Under the pieces are notes generated by a model. The model ran no database searches. It saw only the letters and a program-made list of their open reading frames with translations, and was not told where the DNA came from. The position numbers were made by a program, and so were the translations under genes. Shown here one piece after another: positions 16,379-23,205 of a stretch of DNA of 42,002 bases. Source of the stretch: Clostridiales bacterium (GTDB lineage: Bacteria; Bacillota; Clostridia; Saccharofermentanales; Saccharofermentanaceae); contig JAFWQF010000094.1 of NCBI GenBank assembly GCA_017509205.1, positions 1 through 42,002 of the forward strand, in the 5' to 3' direction. Every line of letters begins with the position of its first letter. The first letter of the stretch is position 1.

Positions 16379-17062
16379 ATGAAGATCTGGGTTGTAAACG
16401 ACGACGGCATAGAATCTGAAGGAATAAAGACGCTGGTACGTCACGCTTCAAAGTTCGGCGAGGTCACCGTGATCGCGCCGGCAGGACAGTGCTCAGGCAT
16501 GTCCCAGCACATAACCGTAAACCTTTTGGATCCGGGTGAGGCTGAGAAACGTATCAGAAAAGTTCCTTTTTCGATCGAAGGCATTGAGGCATACGCCATA
16601 GACGGCACCCCCGCCGACTGCCTTGTCATTGCCTGCAAATGTCTTAAAGGCAGACCCGACATCGTCTTTTCGGGAATTAACCACGGCGAGAATGCAGGCA
16701 TCGACGTCCTTTATTCGGGCACGATAGGCGCTGCAATGGAAGCTCTCGTACAGAGGATCCCCGCTATCGCCTTCTCGCTTAAATGGGAAGCGACCGGCTA
16801 TGAACTCGTGGATCAGGAGATCGACGGGATAATCGAAAAGCTGCTCACGATGAAGATCGACAGGAACAAGGTCTGGAACGTAAACTTTCCTGCGCACACA
16901 CCGGATACTTTCAAGGGTATCCTCTGGGACCGCGTGCCCAGCCAGAGAAGATACCGCGAGCCAATTTCGGAAACAGATGAAGTCGAAAATGCGGACAGGG
17001 TTGCTCTCGATGAGGGATATATCTCGATAGGCACCATCACCAATATGGCTCTGGTACCGTAA
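16379..17062 (+). CDS. surE: 5'/3'-nucleotidase SurE
   Basis: 227 residues with the SurE landmarks: the metal-binding VNDDGIESEG at the N-terminus (residues 6-13), APAGQCSGMSQ, DGTPADC near 78, FSGINHGENAG near 98 and YSGTIGAAMEA near 110. A cytoplasmic, metal-dependent phosphatase of nucleoside 5'/3'-monophosphates, with roles in stress and nucleotide salvage. The ATG is 3 nt after the GH9 stop with only a distant GAGGG as SD, so it probably depends on translation of the preceding gene. Ends convergently with the metallophosphatase gene; a hairpin CCGTAAG/CTTACGG spans its stop codon without a T-run. Confidence 0.93.
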   Translation: MKIWVVNDDGIESEGIKTLVRHASKFGEVTVIAPAGQCSGMSQHITVNLLDPGEAEKRIRKVPFSIEGIEAYAIDGTPADCLVIACKCLKGRPDIVFSGINHGENAGIDVLYSGTIGAAMEALVQRIPAIAFSLKWEATGYELVDQEIDGIIEKLLTMKIDRNKVWNVNFPAHTPDTFKGILWDRVPSQRRYREPISETDEVENADRVALDEGYISIGTITNMALVP

Positions 17063-17068
17063 GAAAGC

Positions 17069-18157
17069 TTACGGCATTAAACCGGCAGCTGCCTTCTTCT
17101 CCTCTTCAACCCTCTTGGTCATGGGATTCTCAAAATCGAAAAGCCATGACGGATCAAAGTCATTCTTCCACTGATAGACGCCTGAAGTGACTGCACCGTC
17201 CTTTGCGGAAATGCGCACCCACCCGAGCGTGTTAAGCTTGACTCCCGCGGGAATGCGCTTTACGAGCTTGCCTTCCGCGTTCATGACCTCAGCCTCCGTT
17301 GAATCGTGGCTGAAACCGTCAAGATAGACATCATATCCCTTAACGCGTGAAGTGATAGTGGTATAAGTCCAGGGCTCTGCAGTCGGATCGTTTCCGATGT
17401 GTCCCATCAGGACAACGTAATCCGCGCCTTCGCCTCTTGCCTTGTCAATTGATTCCTGTACGGCTTTGCTGATGAGTTCTCCTGTCTCATCCGCCATAAA
17501 GCTGTATACATAGTTGCCTTTATCGTCCTGGAACGCCTCAGGTGAAACCAGAGTGATCGCCTTGGGAGTCGTGACACCTACGAATGCGATCTTCTTGCCG
17601 CACACTTCCTTGATGACATAAGGCTTAAGAACCTGCTTGCCGTCCTTTTCGAGGTTGCAGCAGATATAGTCGTAATTCGCATTCTGAACGAATTCAAAGA
17701 AGCGGTCCATCCCGTATTCAAACTCATGCTCGCCCGGGATCGCGACATCGTATCCCATCTCGTTCATGAGATTGATCATGACTTCGCCTCTTGAAAGATA
17801 ACCGACGGGCGCGCCCTGAACGGCATCACCGTCATCGACCAGAAGCACCGTGTCGCCCTTGAGTTCCATCTGGAACCTGATCTCATATACGCCGCCGAAT
17901 GAAAAACCCTTGTCAAAACCGCAGTGTATGTCACCCGTCATGAGAATGACTATGTCACCGTTTGCAGGAACGTCAGGCCTTACGTGCAGTGACTGTCTCT
18001 TCGTAAATGTTGAAGACTGGGAAGGCTCTGCTGCAGCAGTATCAGATGTTGCGGTCGTAACTATTGAAGGTACCGATGTAGGCTGCTCGCCGCGCGAACA
18101 GGCACCGATAAAAAGCGTACAAGCCAGTAATAATGCTGTAATGGCCTTCTTCTTAAT
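17069..18157 (-). CDS. Lipoprotein metallophosphatase, 5'-nucleotidase N-domain type, probable ATT start
   Basis: The reading frame continues 72 codons upstream of the first ATG (17941) and encodes a textbook lipoprotein signal peptide: KKKAITALLLACTLFIGAC, lipidated Cys20. Between an in-frame TAATAA and the signal there is no ATG, GTG or TTG; ATT at 18157-18155 has AGGA 7 nt upstream and fits exactly. The 362-residue product has a Ser/Thr linker and a calcineurin-like phosphoesterase domain like the N-domain of UshA/YfkN: GDIHCG near 75, DDGDAVQG, LMGHIGND and SHDSTE. The family GNHE motif reads GEHEFEYG, so a metal-ligand Asn is replaced by Glu. The C-terminal nucleotidase domain is missing, so substrate is uncertain. 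If the ATG at 17941 were used, it would lose the signal peptide. Confidence 0.8.
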   Translation of the reverse strand: MKKKAITALLLACTLFIGACSRGEQPTSVPSIVTTATSDTAAAEPSQSSTFTKRQSLHVRPDVPANGDIVILMTGDIHCGFDKGFSFGGVYEIRFQMELKGDTVLLVDDGDAVQGAPVGYLSRGEVMINLMNEMGYDVAIPGEHEFEYGMDRFFEFVQNANYDYICCNLEKDGKQVLKPYVIKEVCGKKIAFVGVTTPKAITLVSPEAFQDDKGNYVYSFMADETGELISKAVQESIDKARGEGADYVVLMGHIGNDPTAEPWTYTTITSRVKGYDVYLDGFSHDSTEAEVMNAEGKLVKRIPAGVKLNTLGWVRISAKDGAVTSGVYQWKNDFDPSWLFDFENPMTKRVEEEKKAAAGLMP

Positions 18158-18192
18158 AGTTATTTCCTGCTTTCTGATTTTTTGACGGCTTT

Positions 18193-18198
18193 ATTATA
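18193..18198 (-). promoter_or_regulatory. -10 element for the metallophosphatase gene
   Basis: On the minus strand TATAAT, 35 nt before the proposed ATT start. No strong -35. Supports transcription starting upstream of the signal peptide rather than near the internal ATG. Confidence 0.45.
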
Positions 18199-18354
18199 CC
18201 CTATACTTTCAAAAGTAATATACCGTGATTTCACATACCGATCTTTTGCCTGAAAGCGTTCAAATGTCTGCATTTAATAAAATTTTAAGGTTTTTACCGC
18301 TTTTGATTTAAAGATTTGTTGGTTACTATGTTATCGCAAGGGGGACTGAGATCT

Positions 18355-19062
18355 ATGTACAACATACTGATCTGCGACGATGAGCAGGATATCATCAACG
18401 CGCTTAAGATCTATCTTTCGAATCCGGAATACAGCTTTTACGAAGCTACGAACGGCCGCGCTGCCGTAGAGGCTGTTGAGTCAAATGAGATCCATCTGAT
18501 CCTGATGGACATCATGATGCCCGGAATGGACGGAATATCCGCGATGGTTAAGATCCGTGAGATCTCCAACGTCCCGGTTATCCTCCTGACAGCGAAAAGT
18601 GAAGATGCTGACAAGATCATGGGTCTCAATTCAGGTGCTGACGATTACGTCACAAAACCCTTCAACCCCAATGAAGTCGTAGCCCGCGTACGCTCCCAGC
18701 TTCGCCGCTACACACAGCTCGGTTCAGGCACGCCGGCAGTCTCAGTGATCACAATCGGCGGACTTGAACTCAACGATACGGAGAAACAGGTGACTCTCGA
18801 CGGAGAGCAGCTTAACCTCCGTCCCAAGGAATACGACATTCTCAAGCTCCTGATGGGGAATCCCGGTAAAGTTTTCTCGACCAAGGAAATCTACAGGCTC
18901 GTTTGGAAGGATTCCCCCGTCGGAAGCGAGAATACAGTCGCTGTGCACATCAGACACCTCAGGGAAAAGATCGAGATCAACCCCAATGAGCCCCGCTACC
19001 TGAAGGTAATCTGGGGACAGGGCTACAAAATCGAAAAGGACAAAGAAAATGGAAGAAAATAA
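18355..19062 (+). CDS. OmpR/VanR-type response regulator
   Basis: 235 residues. Receiver domain with the acid pocket (CDDEQD), phospho-acceptor Asp52 (LILMDIMMPGMDG), the switch Thr (LLTAKS) and the Lys of TKPFNPNEV. The winged-helix DNA-binding domain (about 130-230) contains LRPKEYDILKLL, FSTKEIYRLVW and VAVHIRHLREKIE. Its start is ATG 18355, as upstream codons do not belong to a receiver domain and AGGGGG lies nearby. The last 14 nt overlap the histidine kinase gene, so both form a coupled two-component pair. The targets are unknown. Confidence 0.93.
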   Translation: MYNILICDDEQDIINALKIYLSNPEYSFYEATNGRAAVEAVESNEIHLILMDIMMPGMDGISAMVKIREISNVPVILLTAKSEDADKIMGLNSGADDYVTKPFNPNEVVARVRSQLRRYTQLGSGTPAVSVITIGGLELNDTEKQVTLDGEQLNLRPKEYDILKLLMGNPGKVFSTKEIYRLVWKDSPVGSENTVAVHIRHLREKIEINPNEPRYLKVIWGQGYKIEKDKENGRK

Positions 19063-21028
19063 CAAACTCGTTCTCGCAGAAGACATTAAGACTGCAGAAC
19101 CTCAGGAAGCACCTGCTTCCCCGGCAAGGAAAAAGCTCCCGCTGACCCACAGCCTCCCGGCCAAGGTCGCGGCCTTCATCCTGGCGGTAATAGCCGCATT
19201 CGCATTTTTCGGATCGGCAGCTTTAGGTTTCCTCGCGTTTGAATCCAACTTCTACACGACATCCAAGGAAGAGGTAAGAAAAAACAATTTCAAGGGTCAG
19301 GTGATCAGTGACGCGTCTGAAGCGGCAAACGTCCTTTATCAGGACAGCGTCAACGGAAAAGTTGCGGCTAAAGAAATCGTTGAAGGCAAGAACATCTCCT
19401 GCATAACCATCGATTTTTCAGAGGACATCGTCAACAAGACCTGGACTTACAAGTCGGGTAAGGAACCCGGAGACGACACTTTCGGTTTCTATCTTTACAA
19501 TTTCGATGACCACTTCATTAACCGTTCTTCTGAAGGAGCGGCAGGTGCAAAAGGCAACGCAAAAGTCTATGTAGCGCTCAATAAGGATTTCACTTACGCT
19601 GACAGATACTCGTTGATAAACACCTATCTGAACCTCATCTATTCAATGCGTTACATGACTTATGTGGTCGCGTTTGTTTCATTGATAGTTGCACTCTCCT
19701 GCTTCGTCTTCCTGATGTGCGCGTCAGGCAGGCACCAGACCTCCGACAAGCCCGAGGCAAGCTTCGGCACCAAGATCCCGTTTGATCTTCTTGCAGGAAG
19801 CGCATTCTTCATCCTCTTTGGTTTCGCAGCAATCATATACCAGGCCAGAAACCGTGAGATAGTCGAAGTCATCTTTGGCTTATTCCTGATGGGCGTTTCG
19901 CTCTGCATCGGCCTCGGCCTCTGCATGAGCCTCGCAACCCGCATCAAGCTCGGCTCCTGGTGGAAGAACACAGTCATCTACATGATCCTTCACTTCATCT
20001 GGAAGTGCATCAAGAACCTGTGCAAACTCCTTCTCAAGACACCGCTCGTATGGAGAACGTCGCTCATTGCAGCCTCAATCTTCCTGCTCGACCTGATCTT
20101 CGTCGGCTTTGCAGACGAGGCGGAAAAGGTCATCTATATCTTCGTCCGTTCCGTCCTCCTGTTCCCTGCCCTGATCTACATTGCATTTATGCTCAGGAAA
20201 CTCCTTAACGGCAGCAAAGACTTGGCAGAAGGCGATCTCGACAATAAGGTCAGCACAAAAGGCATGTTCTGGGATTTCAGAACGGCTGCCGATAATCTGA
20301 ACAGCATCAGCAACGGCATGGCCCTCGCAGTCGAGGAGCGCACAAAGAGCGACCGCATGAAGACCGAGCTCATCACGAACGTTTCACACGACATCAAGAC
20401 GCCTCTTACGTCTATCATCAACTACTCCGACCTCATCATGAAAGAGCCCGCAGGCAGCGAAAAGATCACGGAGTATGCAGAGGTCCTTCATCGCCAGTCT
20501 GAGAAGCTCAAGCGCCTCATCGACGATCTTGTTGAAACATCCAAAGCGAACACCGGCAACCTTGAAGTCATCCTCGCCCCCTGCTCAGTTAACGAGCTCT
20601 TAAGCCAGGCAGCAGGTGAATACGAGCAGAAGATGGAAGATTGCGGTCTTACTCTCGTTTCCGAAATACCTGAAGACACCATCTCGATAATGGCAGACGG
20701 CCGCCGCCTCTGGAGAGTCTTCGACAATCTCCTAAACAACGCCTGCAAGTACGCCCTTTCCGGAACCCGCGTCTACATGTCGCTCAAGGAAGAAAACGGC
20801 AACGCGCTGATAACGTTCAAGAACACTTCACGCGAAGCTTTGAACATCTCAGCCGAAGAGCTCATGGAAAGATTCGTAAGAGGCGACAAGTCCAGAAACA
20901 GCGGCACTGAAGGCAACGGCCTCGGACTTGCCATCGCAAAGAGCCTCACCGAACTTCAGAACGGCAAGCTCGACCTGTCCATCGACGGCGACCTCTTCAA
21001 GGCAGAGATCAGATTCCCTCTAATCTGA
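19049..21028 (+). CDS. Membrane sensor histidine kinase
   Basis: 659 residues. A first membrane helix (about 35-58), an extracellular sensor of ~130 residues, then a cluster of about six further membrane helices (about 205-375), a HAMP-like linker (LAEGDLDNKVSTKGMFWDF), the HisKA domain with NVSHDIKTPLTSIINYSDL (phospho-His near 447), and the HATPase domain with the N-box (NLLNNACKYA) and G-box (GNGLGLAIAK). The many-helix input resembles Clostridial sensors that detect envelope stress or antimicrobial peptides, but no ligand can be assigned. Translation is coupled to the response regulator by a 14-nt overlap; a weak SD only. Confidence 0.92.
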   Translation: MEENNKLVLAEDIKTAEPQEAPASPARKKLPLTHSLPAKVAAFILAVIAAFAFFGSAALGFLAFESNFYTTSKEEVRKNNFKGQVISDASEAANVLYQDSVNGKVAAKEIVEGKNISCITIDFSEDIVNKTWTYKSGKEPGDDTFGFYLYNFDDHFINRSSEGAAGAKGNAKVYVALNKDFTYADRYSLINTYLNLIYSMRYMTYVVAFVSLIVALSCFVFLMCASGRHQTSDKPEASFGTKIPFDLLAGSAFFILFGFAAIIYQARNREIVEVIFGLFLMGVSLCIGLGLCMSLATRIKLGSWWKNTVIYMILHFIWKCIKNLCKLLLKTPLVWRTSLIAASIFLLDLIFVGFADEAEKVIYIFVRSVLLFPALIYIAFMLRKLLNGSKDLAEGDLDNKVSTKGMFWDFRTAADNLNSISNGMALAVEERTKSDRMKTELITNVSHDIKTPLTSIINYSDLIMKEPAGSEKITEYAEVLHRQSEKLKRLIDDLVETSKANTGNLEVILAPCSVNELLSQAAGEYEQKMEDCGLTLVSEIPEDTISIMADGRRLWRVFDNLLNNACKYALSGTRVYMSLKEENGNALITFKNTSREALNISAEELMERFVRGDKSRNSGTEGNGLGLAIAKSLTELQNGKLDLSIDGDLFKAEIRFPLI

Positions 21029-21050
21029 CGCAATGTCTCACAACTTTTAA

Positions 21051-21059
21051 TGTTATAAT
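21051..21059 (+). promoter_or_regulatory. Perfect extended -10 promoter before the small zinc-ribbon gene
   Basis: TGTTATAAT, matching the extended -10 consensus completely, 64 nt upstream of the ATG at 21123. Confidence 0.55.
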
Positions 21060-21061
21060 GG

Positions 21062-21094
21062 CAACGGTCTAATTAAGGCCGTTGTTCATTTTTT
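21062..21094 (+). terminator. Terminator of the two-component operon
   Basis: Stem CAACGGTC/GGCCGTTG with one wobble pair, 7-nt loop, then TTCATTTTTT. It lies at or just after the likely start point of the promoter at 21051, so it could also be a 5'-end hairpin or attenuator of the following gene. Confidence 0.6.
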
Positions 21095-21122
21095 GGAAAA
21101 AGCATTCACTAAGGAGTCATTT

Positions 21123-21533
21123 ATGTCACAGTTACTCAGAATCAAGTGCCCTTCCTGCGGCAATGTAGTAGACGTCCAGGGAAGCGGATCTCCCTGCCAG
21201 AAGTGCAGCACCCCTCTCGTTCTTCCTGAAGACGGCGTGCTCCAGCTCTACCGTATGGGCAACCCCCTTGGTATGGCAGTAGGATTCGGCGTATATCTTA
21301 ACGATATCCCCATGGGCCACCTCGCAAACGCAGAGTCCATCAGGATCCCCGTAGCTTACGGTCATTACAAGGTCACCTTCTCTCAGGGCATGAGCAGAAA
21401 GTGCCAGGCTGCAGAAGTCGACATCACACCTGACAACAGGTTCGCTTACGTCAAGGTGCACATCAAACCGGGCTTCTTCACCAACACACTCGTTGCTGAG
21501 CAGTCAACTGCTGACCAGATGCCCCCGCTCTGA
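21123..21533 (+). CDS. Small zinc-ribbon protein of unknown function
   Basis: 136 residues. N-terminal zinc ribbon CPSC (about 9-12) and CQKC (about 25-28), then an all-beta domain (YLNDIPMGHLANAESIRIPV, YGHYKVTFSQGMSRKC, AYVKVHIKPGFF) that looks like the small carboxypeptidase-regulatory/PEGA-like beta folds found in clostridial proteins. No membrane segment. ATG has AAGGAGT 5 nt upstream; the frame's earlier TTG has none. Single gene between its own promoter and a strong terminator. Confidence 0.78.
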   Translation: MSQLLRIKCPSCGNVVDVQGSGSPCQKCSTPLVLPEDGVLQLYRMGNPLGMAVGFGVYLNDIPMGHLANAESIRIPVAYGHYKVTFSQGMSRKCQAAEVDITPDNRFAYVKVHIKPGFFTNTLVAEQSTADQMPPL

Positions 21534-21554
21534 TATTTCAATAGATTATCAGCC

Positions 21555-21584
21555 GCCGCTCCGCTTCGCCGGAGCGGCTTTTTT
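21555..21584 (+). terminator. Intrinsic terminator after the small zinc-ribbon gene
   Basis: GC-rich stem GCCGCTCCG/CGGAGCGGC with a short loop, followed by six T. Confidence 0.92.
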
Positions 21585-21590
21585 ATTGAT

Positions 21591-21630
21591 TTAACCCTCA
21601 GATTTTGTTTTTGCTTTTCTTAGGGGTAAT
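21591..21630 (+). repeat. Palindromic element of the TTACCC...GGGTAA type, copy left of the IS
   Basis: Ends TTAACCCT and AGGGGTAA form an 8-bp inverted repeat (one mismatch) around a T-rich centre. The stretch TTTTCTTAGGGGTAATTTA is closely similar to TTTTCTTATGGGTAAATT on the other side of the IS element at 22877, indicating that both belong to one repeat family split by the insertion. Confidence 0.65.
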
Positions 21631-21678
21631 TTATGCCCTTTTGCAAGCCGTTTTTTATCCTTTCGTTTGTATTTGCCC

Positions 21679-21703
21679 GGCGAATTTTCAAACCAAGTGC
21701 AAC
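21679..21703 (+). repeat. Left terminal inverted repeat of the IS30 element
   Basis: 25 bp beginning GGCGAATTTTCAAACC and ending GTGCAAC; reverse complement of the right end with two mismatches. Confidence 0.88.
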
Positions 21704-21734
21704 CACAGTAAATAAAAATTGCCCATAGGGCCCT

Positions 21735-21743
21735 TGATATAAT
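21735..21743 (+). promoter_or_regulatory. Extended -10 promoter of the transposase gene
   Basis: TGATATAAT 36 nt before the transposase ATG; a small GGGCCC palindrome precedes it. Confidence 0.5.
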
Positions 21744-21778
21744 GGTGTTGCGAAACAAAAACATCAAAGGAGCACCTT

Positions 21779-22753
21779 ATGAGCAACTACCATCATCTTA
21801 CATCATGTGACCGGGAAATGATAATGCTGTGGTTATCACACGGGTGGAGTATTACAGCCATTGCTGATTATTTGGGACGCAACAAATCAACCATATCCCG
21901 AGAGATAAAAAGGAATTCATGTCAGAATTTCTATAGGGCTTCTACTGCTCAGAAGAAATACGAAGCAAGAAGATCAGCCTGCCGTATGCAACCTAAACTC
22001 TCTAATGAGGCACTGAAAGAGACTATTAGAGAAAAGATTGAACTGTACCAATGGTCCCCTGAACAGATCGCGGGACGTCTCAGTTATGAGAATTCTGAGT
22101 ATTCTATAAGCTACAGCACCATATACCGAGCTCTACACAACAGGAAGTTCAACAAGAAGGGTGAATATGGCAGAGGTCTTATCCTGAAGCTTAGACGTAA
22201 AGGAAAGAACGTAAGACGCAAATTTGAAAAGCGTGGCAAGATTATAATCTCCAACCCGATAGAGGATCGTCCCGAGGAGGCCAATGAACGATTGAGAATC
22301 GGCGATTGGGAAGGCGATACTGTATCCGGCCCTATTAACAAGTCGTGTCTGGTAACACTTACTGATCGCCGCAGCCGCTTCCTATTAAGCAGGAAGTCCA
22401 AAACCAAATTATCAGGGGATGTAAATGAAGTTATGGCCGCTCTCCTGAAAGGACAACCGGTGTTTACTGTAACCCTTGATAGAGGCAAAGAATTTGCCAG
22501 ACACACTGAGATCACTAAAGAAACCGGCATCGAATTCTACTTCCCGGCACCTCACCAGCCCTGGGCCAGAGGAACCAATGAGAATACCAACGGCTTACTG
22601 CGAGAATACTTTCCCAAAGGGACAGACATATCCCAAATGACAGATAGATTAGTTGAACAGGTCGTGTATAATCTGAACACCAGGCCTAGAAAGTGTCTGG
22701 GCTATGCAACACCTTACGAGGTCTTTTATTCAACCACGTTGCACTTGACTTGA
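21779..22753 (+). CDS. IS30-family transposase
   Basis: 324 residues, the usual length. The N-terminal helix-turn-helix (MIMLWLSHGWSITAIADYLG followed by KSTISREIKRN) is the IS30 DNA-binding signature. The RNase H-like catalytic core shows GDWEGDTVSG (first Asp), VTLDRGKEF (second Asp) and the DDE Glu in the GTNENTNGLLREYFPKGTD block. The C-terminus NTRPRKCLGYATPYEVF is typical. SD AAAGGAG is 7 nt upstream. No frameshift or stop is seen, so the element should be active. Confidence 0.96.
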   Translation: MSNYHHLTSCDREMIMLWLSHGWSITAIADYLGRNKSTISREIKRNSCQNFYRASTAQKKYEARRSACRMQPKLSNEALKETIREKIELYQWSPEQIAGRLSYENSEYSISYSTIYRALHNRKFNKKGEYGRGLILKLRRKGKNVRRKFEKRGKIIISNPIEDRPEEANERLRIGDWEGDTVSGPINKSCLVTLTDRRSRFLLSRKSKTKLSGDVNEVMAALLKGQPVFTVTLDRGKEFARHTEITKETGIEFYFPAPHQPWARGTNENTNGLLREYFPKGTDISQMTDRLVEQVVYNLNTRPRKCLGYATPYEVFYSTTLHLT

Positions 22754-22762
22754 AAATTCGCC
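22738..22762 (-). repeat. Right terminal inverted repeat of the IS30 element
   Basis: 25 bp, complement of the left repeat; it includes the last codons and stop of the transposase gene. Confidence 0.88.
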
Positions 22763-22778
22763 CTGAAATTTGGCCGAA

Positions 22779-22821
22779 ATTTACCCATTAATAACCAAAA
22801 AACGTTTTTTGAGGGGTAAAT
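22779..22821 (+). repeat. Palindromic element ATTTACCC...GGGTAAAT, right of the IS
   Basis: 8-bp arms ATTTACCC/GGGTAAAT with an inner self-complementary AAAAAACGTTTTTT. Part of an approximately 75-bp unit starting GGCC that repeats once in tandem (next copy from 22846). Confidence 0.7.
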
Positions 22822-22855
22822 CCGGTCTTTTGAACGGAATTTTGGGCCAAAAATG

Positions 22856-22889
22856 CCCATAAGAACAGCGAAAATGCTTTTCTTATGGG
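22856..22889 (+). repeat. Palindromic element CCCATAAGAA...TTCTTATGGG
   Basis: Perfect 10-bp inverted repeat with a 14-nt centre, in the second 75-bp unit. The surrounding GGCC-AAAA-TGCCCAT and GGGTAAATTCC match the first unit and the left-flank copy. Confidence 0.75.
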
Positions 22890-22921
22890 TAAATTCCAAA
22901 ATGCGAGCTTTCAAAAACAGG

Positions 22922-23114
22922 ACTGACGGACTACAAACAGGTTTTTGTCGATTTAGTCCGTAGGTTTTGGCATTTTTCGACGTTTTCAGACAGTCAACGA
23001 CGGATAAAACAGGCATTTTTGCCGTTTCAGCCCGTTGTTTGAGACAGATTTGGCTGTTTCAGACACAAAACCTACGGACTAAACGGGACTTTTTGCTCAT
23101 TTAGTCCGTCAGTG
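22922..23114 (+). repeat. Nested long inverted repeat with four TAGTCCGT boxes
   Basis: Two arms of about 48 bp (22922-22969 and 23066-23114) are inverted copies. The inner 18 bp, TTTAGTCCGTAGGTTTTG at 22952 and its exact complement at 23066, are perfect; the outer ACTGACGGACTA parts also match, while an 18-nt inner spacer has diverged. Each arm is itself a hairpin (CGGACTA/TAGTCCG). The 96-nt centre holds three imperfect direct repeats starting GGCATTTTT or GGC-GTTTCAGAC. No protein frame is convincing. Together with the preceding palindromes this fills the 443-nt gap between the IS and the DUF4097 gene. Confidence 0.8.
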
Positions 23115-23129
23115 CATGCAAAACCAAAC

Positions 23130-23165
23130 AAAAAGGGGCGCCACGGCAATTACCCGAAGCGCCCC
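23130..23165 (-). terminator. Terminator of the sigma/anti-sigma/DUF4097 operon
   Basis: On the minus strand GGGGCGC/GCGCCCC stem with a 17-nt loop followed by TTTTT, 41 nt after the DUF4097 stop. Confidence 0.85.
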
Positions 23166-23205
23166 GTTGGGAAGTTATATAGAAATTATCTGGTAGCTGA
23201 AGAAC

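Larger units (their letters stand above)
21679..22762 (+). mobile_element. IS30-family insertion sequence, apparently complete
   Basis: A 1084-bp element bounded by 25-bp terminal inverted repeats (21679-21703 and 22738-22762) with 2 mismatches, outer ends GGCGAATTTTCAA. Contains one full-length transposase gene, whose 3' end runs into the right repeat. An extended -10 promoter (TGATATAAT, 21735-21743) drives it. The 2-3 bp target duplication typical of this family cannot be fixed with confidence. The base composition and codon use are AT-richer than those of neighbouring genes, as expected for recent arrival. Confidence 0.9.

Noticed and set aside
17057..17074. Possible bidirectional terminator between surE and the metallophosphatase gene
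   Set aside because: A 7-bp hairpin is present but no T-run follows on either strand.
17069..17941. Metallophosphatase starting at the internal ATG
   Set aside because: This would drop an in-frame, well-formed lipoprotein signal peptide and a Ser/Thr linker; the ATT start explains the sequence better.
22726..23016. 96-codon minus-strand frame after the IS
   Set aside because: Runs through palindromic repeats; its internal peptide repeat comes from the DNA repeats, and it has no SD.
22779..23114. Possible CRISPR array
   Set aside because: Repeats are palindromic, in both orientations and irregularly spaced, with no unique spacers of constant length and no cas genes.
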